Source: Osmia lignaria lignaria (taxonomy: Eukaryota; Arthropoda; Insecta; Hymenoptera; Megachilidae). From it: 64,000 bases of DNA. Of this stretch, positions 23,328 through 35,086 are shown piece by piece. A program made the translations under genes and the position numbers. Location of the stretch: positions 4,214,501-4,278,500 of the forward strand of contig NW_027478162.1 in the NCBI RefSeq assembly GCF_051020975.1, read 5' to 3'. The notes under the pieces were generated by a model. That model saw only the letters and a program-made list of their open reading frames with translations. It was not told where the DNA came from and did no database searches. The stretch's first letter is position 1. Each line of letters starts with the position of its first letter.

Positions 23328-26300
23328 ACGGTGTTTCTGTATCTCTATTATGTTGGTGCGGCTTCGGAACTTTTAAATATCTTGATATATCTCGAGAACT
23401 ACGCATCTGATCAAAAAATATCATAGAACATAAAAAGTAGGAAACTTAATTCTCTACAAAAAAGGTCTCTTAACATTTTGCCATAGCTCGCTTCGTTTCC
23501 AAGATACTTGCAGATTTATCTCAAGGGAAGGGGCCTGACGGACATATTTCGAGATATTTCTTCTTCTTGTTGTTCTTCTTCTGCACAGCTAAACTGGAAG
23601 TGGCATTTCCAGCTCGCAGTAGTGCCGAGTTATCTCAAAGAAAGGGGCCACGGTGTTTCTGTATCTCTATTATGTTGGTGCGGCTTCGGAACTTTTAAAT
23701 ATCTTGATATATCTCGAGAACTACGCATCTGATCAAAAAATATCATAGAACATAAAAAGTAGGAAACTTAATTCTCTACAAAAAAGGTCTCTTAACATTT
23801 TGCCATAGCTCGCTTCGTTTCCGAGACATTTGCAGATTTATCTCAAGGGAAGGGGCCTGACGGACATATTTCGAGATATTTCTTCTTCTTGTTGTTCTTC
23901 TTCTGCACAGCTAAACTGGAAGTGGCATTTCCAGCTCGCAATAGTGCAGAGTTATCTGAAAGAAAGGGGCCACGGTGTTTCTGTATCTCTATTATGTTGG
24001 TGCGGCTTCGGAACTTTTAAATATCTTGATATATCTCGAAAACTACGCTTCTGATCAAAAAATATCATAGAACATAAATTGTAGGAAACATAATTCTCTA
24101 CAAAAAAGGTCTCTTAACATTTTGCCATAGCTCGCTTCGCTTCCGAGATATATGCAGATTTATCTCAAGGGAAGGGGCCTGACGGACATATTTCGAGATA
24201 TTTCTTCTTCTTGTTGTTCTTCTTCTGCACAGCTAAGCTGGAAGTGGCATTTGCAGCTCGCAATAGTGCAGAGTTATCTCAAAGAAAGGGTCCACGGTGT
24301 TTCTGTATCTCTATTATGTTGGTGCGGCTTCGGAACTTTTAAATATCTTGATATATCTCGAGAACTACGCATCTGATCAAATAATATCATAGAACATAAA
24401 AAGTAGGAAACTTAATTCTCCACAAAAAAGGTCTCTTAACATTTTGCCATAGCTCGCTTCGCTTCCGAGATATATGCAGATTTATCTCAAGGGAAGGGGC
24501 CTGACGGACATATTTCGAGATATTTCTTCTTCTTGTTGTTCTTCTTCTGCACAGCTAAGCTGGAAGTGGCATTTGCAGCTCGCAATAGTGCAGAGTTATC
24601 TCAAAGAAAGGGGCCACGGTGTTTCTGTATCTCTATTATGTTCGTGCGGCTTCGGAACTTTTAAATATCTTGATATATAATTTGAGAACTACGCATCTGA
24701 TCAAATAATATCATAGAACATAAAAAGTAAGAAACTTAATTCTCCACAAATAAGGTCTCTTAACATTTTGCCATAGCTCGCTTCGTTTCCGAGATATTTG
24801 CAGATTTATCTCAAGGGAAGGGGCCTGACGGACATTTTTCGAGATATTTCTTCTTCTTGTTGTTCTTCTTCTGCACAGCTAAGCTGGAAGTGGCATTTGC
24901 AGATCGCAATAGTGCAGAGTTATCTCGAAGAAAGGGCCCACGGTGTTTCTGTATCTCTATTATGTTGGTGCGTCTTCGGAACTTTTAAATATCTCGATAT
25001 ATCTCGAAAACTACGCTTCTGATCAAAAAATATCGTAGAACATAAATTGTAGGAAACATAATTCTCTACAAAAAACGTCTCTTAACATTTTGCCATAGCT
25101 CGCTTCGTTTCCGAGATATTTGCAGATATATCTCAAAGGAACTGGCCTGACGGACATATTTCGAGATATTTTTTCTTCTTGTTGTTCTTCCTCTGCACAG
25201 CTAAGCTGGAAGTGGCATCTGCAGCTCGCAATAGTGCAGAGTTATCTCAAAGAAAGGGGCCACGGTGTTTCTGTATCTCTATTATGTTGGGGCGGCTTCG
25301 GAACTTTTAAATATCTCGATATATCTCGAAAACTACGCTTCTGATCAAAAAATATCATAGAACATAAATTGTAGGAAACATAATTCTCTACAAAAAAGGT
25401 CTCTTAACATTTTGCCATAGCTCGCTTCGTTTCCGAGATATTTGCAGATATATCTCAAGGGAAGGGTCCTGATGGACATATTTCGAGATATTTCTTCTTC
25501 TTGTTGTTCTTCTTCTGCACAGCTAAACTGGAAGTGGCATTTCCAGCTCGCAATCGTGCAGAGTTATCTCAAAGAAAGGGGCCACGGTGTTTCTGTATCT
25601 CTATTATGTTGGTGCGGCTTCGGAACTTTTAAATATCTCGATATATCTCGAAAACTACGCTTCTGATCAAAAAATATCATGGAACATAAATAGTAGGAAA
25701 CATAATTCTCTACAAAAAAGGTCTCTTAACATTTTGCCATAGCTCGCTTCGTTTCCGAGATATTTGCAGATTCAGCTCAAAGGAACGGGCCTGACGGACA
25801 TATTTCGAGATACTTCTTCTTCTTGTTGTTCTTCTTCTGCACAGCTAAGCTGGAAGTGGCATTTGCGGCTCGCACTAGTGCAGAGTTATCTCAAAGAAAG
25901 GGGCCACGGTGTTTCTGTATCTCTATTATGTTGGTGCGGCTTCGGAACTTTTAAATATCTCGATATATCTCGAAAACTACGCTTCTGATCAAAAAATATC
26001 ATAGAACATAAATTGTAGGAAACATAATTCTCTACAAAAAAGGTCTCTTAACATTTTGCCATAGCTCACTTCGTTTCCGAGATATTTGCAGATATGTCTC
26101 AAGGGAAGGGGCCTGACGGACATATTTCGAGATATTTCTTCTCCTTGTTGTTCTTCTTCTGCACAGCTAAGCTGGAAGTGGCATTTACAGCTCGCAATAG
26201 TGCAGAGTTATCTCAAAGAAAGGGGCCACGGTGTTTCTGTATCTCTATTATGTTGGTGCGGCTTCGGAACTTTTAAATATCTTGATATATCTCGAGAACT

Positions 26301-26407
26301 ACGCATCTGATCAAAAAATATCATAGAACATGAAAAGTAGGAAACTTAATTCTCTACAAAAAAGGTCTCTTAACATTTTGCCATAGCTCTCTTCGTTTCC
26401 GAGATAT

Positions 26408-28017
26408 TTGCAGATTTATCTCAAGGGAAGGGGCCTGACGGACATATTTCGAGATATTTCTTCTTCTTGTTGTTCTTCTTCTGCACAGCTAAACTGGAAG
26501 TGGCATTTCCAGCTCGCAATAGTGCAGAGTTATCTCAAAGAGAGGGGCCACGGTGTTTCTGTATCTCTATTATGTTGGTGCGGCTTCGGAACTTTAAAAT
26601 ATCTTTATATATCTCGAGAACTACGCATCTGATCAAAAAATATCATAGAACATAAAAAGTAGGAAACTTAATTCTCTACAAAAAAGGTCTCTTAACATTT
26701 TGCCATAGCTCGCTTCGTTTCCGAGATATTTGCATATTTATCTCAAGGGAAGGGGCCTGACGGACATATTTCGAGATATTTCTTCTTCTTGTTGTTCTTC
26801 TTCTGCACAGCTAAGCTGAAAGTGGCATTTGCGGCTCGCACTAGTGCAGAGTTATCTCAAAGAAAGGGGCCACGGTGTTTCTGTATCTCTATTATGTTGG
26901 TGCGGCTTCGGAACTTTTAAATATCTTGATATATCTCGAGAACTACGCTTCTGATCGAAAAATATCATAGAACGTAAATTGTAGGAAACATTATTCTCTA
27001 CAAGAAAGGTCTCTTAACATTTTGCCATAGCTCGCTTCGTTTCCGAGATATTTGCAGATTCATCTCAAGGGAAGGGGTCTGAGGGACATATTTCGAGATA
27101 TTTCTTCTTCTTGTTGTTCTTCTTCTGCACAGCTAAGTTCGAAGTGGCATTTGCAGCTCGCAATAGTGCAGAGTTATCTCAAAGAAAGAGGCCACGGTGA
27201 TTCTGTACCTCTATTATGTTGGTGCAGCTTCGGAACTTTTAAATATCTTGATATATCTCGAGAACTACGCATCTGATCAAAAAATATCATCGAACATAAA
27301 AAGTAGGAAACATAATTCTCTACAAAAAAGGTCTCTTAACATTTTGCCATAGCTCGCTTGGTTTCCGAGATATTTGCAGATTTATCTCAAGGGAAGTGGC
27401 CTGACGGACATATTTCGAGATATTTCTTCTTCTTGTTGTTCTTCTTCTGCACAGCTAAGCTGGAAGTGGCATTTGCAGCTCGCAATAGTGCAGAGTTATC
27501 CCAACGAAAGGGGCCACGGTGTTTCTGTATCTCTATTATGTTGGTGCGGCTTCGGAACTTTTAAATATCTTGATATATCTCGAGAACTACGCATCTGATC
27601 AAAAAATATCATACAAGATAAAAAGTAGGAAACTTAATTCTCTACACAAAAGGTCTCTTGACATTTTGCCATAGCTCGCTTCGTTTCCGAGATATGTGCA
27701 GATTTATCTCAAGGGAAGGGGCCTGACGGACATATTTCGAGATATTTCTTCTTCTTGTTGTTCTTCTTCTGCACAGCTAAGCTGGAAGTGGCATTTGCGG
27801 CTCGCACTAGTGCAGAGTTATCTCAAAGAAAGGGGCCACGGTGTTTCTGTATCTCTATTATGTTGGTGCGGCTTCGGAACTTTTAAATATCTCGATATAT
27901 CTCGAAAACTACGCTTCTGATCAAAAAATATCATAGAACATAAATTGTAGGAAACTTAATTCTCTACAAAAAAGGTCTCTTAACATTTTGCCATAGCTCG
28001 CTTCGTTTCCGAGATAT
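26408..28017 (+). repeat. 5-mer duplication, copy 1 (1610 bp)
   Basis: Five monomers (26408, 26730, 27052, 27374, 27696). The second has 'gcatatttatc', 'agctgaaagtgg', 'acgtaaattg' and 'acattattctc'. The third has 'ggggtctgaggg', 'aagaggcc', 'ctgtacctc', 'gtgcagcttc' and 'atcatcgaac'. The fourth has 'gcttggtttcc', 'gggaagtggcc' and 'cccaacgaaagg'. Each cluster of private changes returns exactly 1610 bp later, so this is a segmental duplication within the array. Confidence 0.88.
27696..28017 (+). repeat. Representative monomer, 3' haplotype B, middle type 'gcggctcgcactag'
   Basis: This monomer shows the alternative states. In the middle it reads 'gcggctcgcactag', which creates ACTAGT at 27806-27811. 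In the 3' third it has 'ctcgatatatctcgaaaac', which destroys the CTCGAG of haplotype A, followed by 'gcttctgatc' and 'aaattgtagg'. Most haplotype B monomers then read 'aaacataatt'; this one reads 'aaacttaatt', as in haplotype A, so it is itself a small mosaic. The B markers travel together in dozens of monomers, so they form a true sub-lineage and are not scattered mutations. Confidence 0.9.
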
Positions 28018-29305
28018 TTGCAGATTCAACTCAAAGGAACTGGCCTGACGGACATATTTCGAGATATTTCTTCTTCTTGTTGTTATTCCTCTGCACAGCT
28101 AAGCTGGAAGTGGCATTTGCAGCTCGCAATAGTGCAGAGTTATCTCGAAGAAAGGGGCCACGGTGTTTCTGTATCTCTATTATGTTGGTGCGGCTTCGGA
28201 ACTTTAAAATATCTTTATATATCTCGAGAACTACGCATCTGATCAAAAAATATCATAGAACATAAAAAGTAGGAAACTTAATTCTCTACAAAAAAGGTCT
28301 CTTAACATTTTGCCATAGCTCGCTTCGTTTCCGAGATATTTGCATATTTATCTCAAGGGAAGGGGCCTGACGGACATATTTCGAGATATTTCTTCTTCTT
28401 GTTGTTCTTCTTCTGCACAGCTAAGCTGAAAGTGGCATTTGCGGCTCGCACTAGTGCAGAGTTATCTCAAAGAAAGGGGCCACGGTGTTTCTGTATCTCT
28501 ATTATGTTGGTGCGGCTTCGGAACTTTTAAATATCTTGATATATCTCGAGAACTACGCTTCTGATCGAAAAATATCATAGAACGTAAATTGTAGGAAACA
28601 TTATTCTCTACAAGAAAGGTCTCTTAACATTTTGCCATAGCTCGCTTCGTTTCCGAGATATTTGCAGATTCATCTCAAGGGAAGGGGTCTGAGGGACATA
28701 TTTCGAGATATTTCTTCTTCTTGTTGTTCTTCTTCTGCACAGCTAAGTTCGAAGTGGCATTTGCAGCTCGCAATAGTGCAGAGTTATCTCAAAGAAAGAG
28801 GCCACGGTGATTCTGTACCTCTATTATGTTGGTGCAGCTTCGGAACTTTTAAATATCTTGATATATCTCGAGAACTACGCATCTGATCAAAAAATATCAT
28901 CGAACATAAAAAGTAGGAAACATAATTCTCTACAAAAAAGGTCTCTTAACATTTTGCCATAGCTCGCTTGGTTTCCGAGATATTTGCAGATTTATCTCAA
29001 GGGAAGTGGCCTGACGGACATATTTCGAGATATTTCTTCTTCTTGTTGTTCTTCTTCTGCACAGCTAAGCTGGAAGTGGCATTTGCAGCTCGCAATAGTG
29101 CAGAGTTATCCCAACGAAAGGGGCCACGGTGTTTCTGTATCTCTATTATGTTGGTGCGGCTTCGGAACTTTTAAATATCTTGATATATCTCGAGAACTAC
29201 GCATCTGATCAAAAAATATCATAGAAGATAAAAAGTAGGAAACTTAATTCTCTACACAAAAGGTCTCTTAACATTTTGCCATAGCTCGCTTCGTTTCCGA
29301 GATAT
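28018..29305 (+). repeat. 5-mer duplication, copy 2 (4 monomers)
   Basis: Monomers 28340, 28662 and 28984 reproduce 26730, 27052 and 27374 with all their private changes. The first monomer (28018) has a different 5' half from 26408 ('cagattcaactcaaagg') but the same 'ctttaaaatatctttat' style 3' half. The fifth monomer (27696 type) is absent: 28984 is followed by 29306, which repeats 28018. So the second repeat of the block lost one monomer at its right edge. Confidence 0.85.
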
Positions 29306-32300
29306 TTGCAGATTCAACTCAAAGGAACTGACCTGACGGACATATTTCGAGATATTTCTTCTTCTTGTTGTTCTTCCTCTGCACAGCTAAGCTGGAAGTG
29401 GCATTTGCAGCTCGCAATAGTGCAGAGTTATCTCGAAGAAAGGGGCCACGGTGTTTCTGTATCTCTATTATGTTGGTGCGGCTTCGGAACTTTAAAATAT
29501 CTTTATATATCTCGAGAACTACGCATCTGATTAAAAAATATCATAGAACGTAAAAAGTAGGAAACTTAATTCTCTACAAATAAAGTCGCTTAACATTTTG
29601 CCGTAGCTCGCTTCGTTTCCGAGATATTTGCAGATTTATCTCAAGGGAAGGGGCCTGACGGACATATTTCGAGATATTTCTTCTTCTTGTTGTTCTTCTT
29701 CTGCACAGCTAAGCTGGAAGTAGCATTTGCGGCTCGCACTAGTGCAGAGTTATCTCAAAGAAAGGGGCCACGGTGTTTCTGTATCTCTATTATGTTGGTG
29801 CGGCTTCGGAACTTTTAAATATCTTGATATATCTCGAGAACTACGCCTCTGATCGAAAAATATCATAGAACATAAAAAGTAGGAAACTTAATTCTCTACA
29901 AAAACGGTCTCTAAACATTTTGCCATAGCTCGCTTCGTTTCCGAGATATTTGCACATATATCTCAAGGCAAGGGGCCTGACGGACATATTTCGAGATATT
30001 TCTTCTTCTTGTTGTTCTTCTTCTGCACAGCTAAGCTGGAAGTGGCATTTGCGGCTCGCACTAGTGCACAGTTATCTCAAAGAAAGGGGCCACGGTGTTT
30101 CTGTATCTCTATTATGTTGGTGCGCCTTCGGAACTTTTAAATATCTCGATATATCTCGAAAACTACGCTTCTGATCAAAAAATATCATAAAACATAAATT
30201 GTAGGAAACATAATTCTCTACAAAAAACGTCTCCTAACATTTTGCCATAGCTCGCTTCGTTTCCGAGATATTTGCAGATTCAGCTCAAAGGAGCTGGCCT
30301 GACGGACATATTTCGAGATATTTCTTCTTCTTCTTGTTGTTCTTCCTCTGCACAGTTAAGCTGGAAGTGGCATTTGCAGCTCGCAATAGTGCAGAGTTAT
30401 CTCAAAGAAAGGGGCCACGGTGTTTCTGTATCTCTATTATGTTGGTGCGGCTTCGGAACTTTTAAATATCTTGATATATCTCGAGAACTACGCATCTGAT
30501 CAAAAAATATCATTGAACATAAAAGGTAGGAAACTTAATTCTCTACAAAAAAGGTCTCTTAACATTTTGCCATAGCTCGCTTCGTTTCCGAGATATTTGC
30601 AGATTCATCTCAAGGGAAGGGGTCTGACGGACATATTTCGAGATATTTCTTCTTCTTGTTGTTCTTCTTCTGCACAGCTAAGCTGGAAGTGGCATTTGCA
30701 GCTCGCAATAGTGCAGAGTTATCCCAAAGAAAGGGGCCACGGTGTTTCTGTATCTCTATTATGTTGGTGCGGCTTCGGAACTTTTAAATATCTCGATATA
30801 TCTCGAAAACTACGCTTCTGATCAAAAAATATCATAGAACGTAAATTGTAGGAAACATTATTCTCTACAAAAAAGGTCTCTTAACATTTTGCCATAGCTC
30901 GCTTCGTTTCCGAGATATTTGCAGATTCATCTCAAGGGAAGGGGTCTGACGGACATATTTCGAGATATTTCTTCTTCTTGTTGTTCTTCTTCTGCACAGC
31001 TAAGCTGGAAGTGGCATTTGCAGCTCGCAATAGTGCAGAGTTATCCCAAAGAAAGGGGCCACGGTGTTTCTGTATCTCTATTATGTTGGTGCGGCTTCGG
31101 AACTTTTAAATATCTCGATATATCTCGAAAACTACGCTTCTGATCAAAAAATATCATAGAACATAAATTGTAGGAAACATAATTCTCTACATAAAAGGTC
31201 TCTTAACATTTTGCCATAGCTCGCTTCGTTTCCGAGATATTTGCAGATTTATCTCAAGGGAAGGGTCCTGATGGACATATTTCGAGATATTTCTTCTTCT
31301 TGTTGTTCTTCTTCTGCACAGCTAAACTGGAAGTGGCATTTCCAGCTCGCAATCGTGCAGAGTAATCTCAAAGAAAGGGGCCACGGTGTTTCTGTATCTC
31401 TATTATGTTGGTGCGGCTTCGGAACTTTTAAATATCTTGATATATCTCGAGAACTACGCGTCTGATCAAAAAATATCATAGTACATGAAAAGTAGGAAAC
31501 TTAATTCTCTACAAAAAAGGTCTCTTAACATTTTGCCATAGCTCTCTTCGTTTCCGAGATATTTGCAGATTTATCTCAAGGGAAGGGGCCTGACGGACAT
31601 ATTTCGAGATATTTCTTCTTCTTGTTGTTCTTCTTCTGCACAGCTAAGCTGGAAGTGGCATTTGCAGCTCGCAATAGTGCAGAGTTATCTCAAAGAAAGG
31701 GGCCACGGTGTTTCTGTATCTCTATTATGTTGGTGCGGCTTCGGAACTTTTAAATATCTTGATATATCTCGAGAACTACGCGTCTGATCAAAAAATATCA
31801 TACAACATAAAAAGTAGGAAACTTAATTCTCTACAAAAACGGTCTCTTAACATTTTGCCATAGCTCGCTTCGTTTCCGAGATATTTGCAGATATATCTCA
31901 AGGGAAGGGGCCTGACGGACATATTTCGAGATATTTCTTCTTCTTGTTGTTCTTCTTCTGCACAGCTAAGCTGGAAGTGGCATTTGCGGCTCGCACTAGT
32001 GCAGAGTTATCTCAAAGAAAGGGGCCACGGTGTTTCTGTATCTCTATTATGTTGGTGCGTCTTCGGATCTTTTAAATATCTCGATATATCTCGAAAACTA
32101 CGCTTCTGATCAAAAAATATCATAGAACATAAATTGTAGGAAACATAATTCTCTACAAAAAACGTCTCTTAACATTTTGCCATAGCTCGCTTCGTTTCCG
32201 AGATATTTGCAGATTCAGCTCAAAGGAACTGGCCTGACGGACATATTTCGAGATATTTCTTCTTCTTGTTGTTCTTCCTCTGCACAGCTAAGCTGGAAGT

Positions 32301-35086
32301 GGCATTTGCAGCTCGCAATAGTGCAGAGTTATCTCAAAGAAAGGGGCCACGGTGTTTCTGTATCTCTATTATGTTGGTGCGGCTTCGGAACTTTTAAATA
32401 TCTTGATATATCTCGAGAACTACGCATCTGATCAAAAAATATCATAGAACATAAAAAGTAGGAAACTTAATTCTCTACAAAAAAGGTCTCTTAACATTTT
32501 GCCATACCTCGCTTCGTTTCCGAGATATTTGCATATTTATCTCAAGGGAAGGGGCCTGACGGACATATTTCGAGATATTTCTTCTTCTTGTTGTTCTTCT
32601 TCTGCACAGCTAAACTGGAAGTGGCATTTCCAGCTCGCAACAGTGCAGAGTTATCTCAAAGAAAGGGGCCACGGTGTTTCTGTATCTCTATTATGTTGGT
32701 GCGGCTTCGGAACTTTTAAATATCTTGATATATCTCGAGAACTACGCATCTGATCAAAAAATATCATAGAACATAAAAAGTAGGAAACTTAATTCTCTAC
32801 AAAAAAGGTCTCTTAACATTTTGCCATAGCTCGCTTCGTTTCCGAGATATTTGCAGATTTATCTCAAGGGAAGGGGCCTGACGGACATATTTCGAGATAC
32901 TTCTTCTTCTTGTTGTTCTTCTTCTGCACAGCTGAGCTGGAAGTGGCATTTGCAGGTCGCAATAGTGCAGAGTTATCTCAAAGAAAGGGGCCACGGTGTT
33001 TCTGTATCTCTATTATGTTGGTGCGGCTTCGGAACTTTTAAATATCTTGATATATCTCGAGAACTACGCATCTGATCTAAAAATATCATACTACATAAAA
33101 AGTAGGAAACTTAATTCTCTACAAGAAAGGTCTCTAAACATTTTGCCATAGCTCGCTTCGTTTCCGAGATATTTGCAGATTTATCTCAAGGGAAGGGGCC
33201 TGACGGACGTATTTCGAGATATTTCTTCTTCTTGTTGTTCTTCCTCTGCACAGCTAAGCTGGAAGTGGCATTTGCATCTCGCAATAGTGCAGAGTTATCT
33301 CAAAGAGAGGGGCCACGGTGTTTCTGTATCTCTATTATGTTGGTGCGGCTTCGGAACTTTTAAATATCTTGATATATCTCGAGAACTACGCATCTGATCA
33401 AAAAATATCATAGAACATAAAAAGTAGGAAACTTAATTCTCTACAAAAAAGGTCTCTTAACATTTTGCCATAGCTCGCTTCGTTTCCGAGATATTTGCAG
33501 ATTTATCTCAAGGGAAGGGGCCTGACGGACATATTTCGAGATATTTCTTCTTCTGCACAGCTAAGCTGGAAGTGGCATTTGCGGCTCACACTAGTGCAGA
33601 GTTATCTCAAAGAAAGGGGCCACGGTGTTTCTGTATCTCTATTATGTTGGTGCGTCTTCGGAACTTTTAAATATCTTGATATATCTCGAGAACTACGCAT
33701 CTGATCAAAAAATATCATGGAACATAAAAAGTAGGAAACTTAATTCTCTACAAAAAAGGTCTCTTAACATTTTGCCATAGCTCGCTTCGTTTCCGAGATA
33801 TTTGCAGATTTATCTCAAGGGAAGGGGTCTGACGGACATATTTCGAGATATTTCTTCTTCTTGTTGTTCTTCTTCTGCACAGCTAAGCTGGAAGTGGCAT
33901 TTGCGGCTCGCACTAGTGCAGAGTTATCTCAAAGAAAGGGGCCACGGTGTTTCTGTATCTCTATTATGTTGGTGCGGCTTCGGAACTTTTAAATATCTCG
34001 ATGTATCTCGAAAACTACGCTTCTGATCAAAAAATATCATAGAACATAAATTGTAGGAAACATAATTCTCTACAAAAAAGGTCTCTTAACATTTTGCCAT
34101 AGCTCGCTTCGTTTCCGAGATATTTGCAGATATATCTCAAGGGAAGGGGCCTGACGGACATATTTCGAGATATTTCTTCTTCTTGTTGTTCTTCTTCTGC
34201 ACAGCTAAGCTGGAAGTGGCATTTACAGGTCGCAATAGTGCAGAGTTATCTCAAAGAAAGGGGCCACGGTGTTTCTGTATCTCTATTATGTTGGTGCGGC
34301 TTCGGAACTTTTAAATATCTTGATATATCTCGAGAACTATGCGTCTGATCAAAAAATATCATAGAACATAAATTGTAGGAAACATAATTCTCTATAAAAA
34401 ACATCTCTTAACATTTTGTCATAGCTCGCTTCGTTTCCGAGATATTTGCAGATTCAGCTCAAAGGAACTGGCCTGACGGACATATTTCGAGATATTTCTT
34501 CTTCTTGTTGTTCTTCCTCTGCACAGCTAAGCTGGAAGTGGCATTTCCAGCTCGCAATAGTGCAGAGTTATCTCAAAGAAAGGGGCCACGGTGTTTCTGT
34601 ATCTCTATTATGTTGGTGCGGCTTCGGAACTTTTAAATATCTTGATATATCTCGAGAACTACGCATCAGATCAAAAAATATCATAGAACATAAAAAGTAG
34701 GAAACTTAATTCTCTACAAAAAAAGTCTCTTAACATTTTGCCATAGCTCTCTTCGTTTCCGAGATATTTGCAGATTTATCTCAAGGGAAGGGGCCTGACG
34801 GACATATTTCGAGATATTTCTTCTTCTTGTTGTTCTTCTGCACAGCTAAGCTGGAAGTGGCATTTGCAGCTCGCAATAGTGCATAGTTATCTGAAAGAAA
34901 GGGGCCACGGTGTTTCTGTATCTCTATTATGTTGGTGCGGCTTCGGAACTTTTAAATATCTTGATATATCTTGAGAACTACGCATCTGATCAAAAAATAT
35001 CATAGAACATAAAAAGTAGGAAACATAATTCTCTACAAAAAAGGTCTCTTAACATTTTGCCATAGCTCGCTTCGTTTCCGAGATAT
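29306..35086 (+). repeat. Heterogeneous region with most length variants (18 monomers)
   Basis: The monomers here are the most varied of the window and show no repeating order. The one at 29628 has 'gaagtagcat'. 30272 is 325 bp because of one extra TTC in the pyrimidine tract (about 30321-30335). 30597 and 30919 are a near-identical adjacent pair ('ggggtctgacgg', 'atcccaaag'). 33495 is 307 bp (15 bp lost in the tract near 33545). 34768 is 319 bp (one triplet lost near 34832). 30272, 32207 and 34446 carry the 'cagattcagctcaaagg' 5' type and each follows a haplotype B monomer. Confidence 0.85.

Larger units (their letters stand above)
23178..23394. repeat. Direct and inverted CGAGATAT motifs
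   Basis: CGAGATAT occurs just before the monomer start (23178-23185) and again at 23228-23235, and its reverse complement ATATCTCG lies at 23387-23394. In haplotype A the inverted copy sits inside the palindrome TCTCGAGA. The three positions recur in most monomers, giving evenly spaced direct and inverted 8-mers. They could be protein-binding or foldback elements, but nothing in the sequence shows a function. Confidence 0.6.
23186..23410 (+). other. Recurring 74-codon open frame, judged non-coding
   Basis: Starting at a TTG, an open frame of 74 codons ends at a TGA inside 'catctgatc'. It is repeated in most monomers because the monomers are copies of each other. Against coding: no ATG start, no recognisable domain, many amino-acid changes between monomers, and frequent breaks. 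Premature stops occur in the monomers at 26730, 28340 and 29628 (TGG to stop), 35087, 42815, 46679 and 51187 (TGT to TGA), 36053 (TTG to TAG), 47001 (TGG to TGA), 34768 and 56661. The monomers at 45391, 48611 and 52797 lose the TTG. The usual stop is also lost in several monomers, for example at 16104, 21576, 34446, 38629 and 42493, giving 84 codons. A second frame with a run of F and L residues overlaps it in many monomers. Confidence 0.75.
23186..23507 (+). repeat. Representative monomer, 3' haplotype A, middle type 'gcagctcgcaatag'
   Basis: This monomer carries the commonest variant at nearly every site and serves as reference (position m1 = 23186). In order it holds: the first copy of an internal 20-bp repeat (m9-28), the motif CGAGATAT (m43-50), a TTC/TTG pyrimidine tract (m50-75), a variable middle segment (about m85-117), the second internal repeat copy (m123-142), a strongly conserved stretch (about m139-180), the inverted motif ATATCTCG (m202-209) and an A-rich variable 3' third. 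Haplotype A is marked by CTCGAG at m206-211, 'gcatctgatc', 'aaaaagtagg' and 'aaacttaatt'. The split into 'start' and 'end' is arbitrary, as in any tandem repeat. Confidence 0.95.
22220..26407 (+). repeat. Heterogeneous monomer region (13 monomers)
   Basis: There is no regular HOR here. Local pairs are visible: 22542 and 22864 share 'ctttatatatc', 'gattaaaaa', 'acgtaaaaag' and 'aaataaagtcgc', which return at 29306. 23186 and 23508 repeat 20610 and 20932 in type. 24152 and 24474 share 'cttcgcttcc', 'atatgcag' and 'gatcaaataat'. The 24474 monomer reads 'gatatataatttgag' where others have 'gatatatctcgag', a net gain of 2 bp near 24679. From 24798 to 26085 haplotype B dominates, and 25120 and 25764 carry the 'caaaggaac' 5' type. 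Confidence 0.85.

Noticed and set aside
23186..23507. CENP-B box in 'cttcgtttccgagat'
   Set aside because: It shares TTCG with the core of the mammalian motif but lacks the central A and the CGGG at the required spacing.
23186..23507. RNA polymerase III promoter boxes or a tRNA-derived element
   Set aside because: 'ggcttcggaac' only loosely recalls a B box, and no properly spaced A box or tRNA fold is visible.
30272..35086. Triplet-length indels (+3, -15, -3) as evidence of reading-frame selection
   Set aside because: All three lie in a triplet tract where slippage naturally gives multiples of three. A +2 change (24679) lies within the same frame, and nonsense changes are present.
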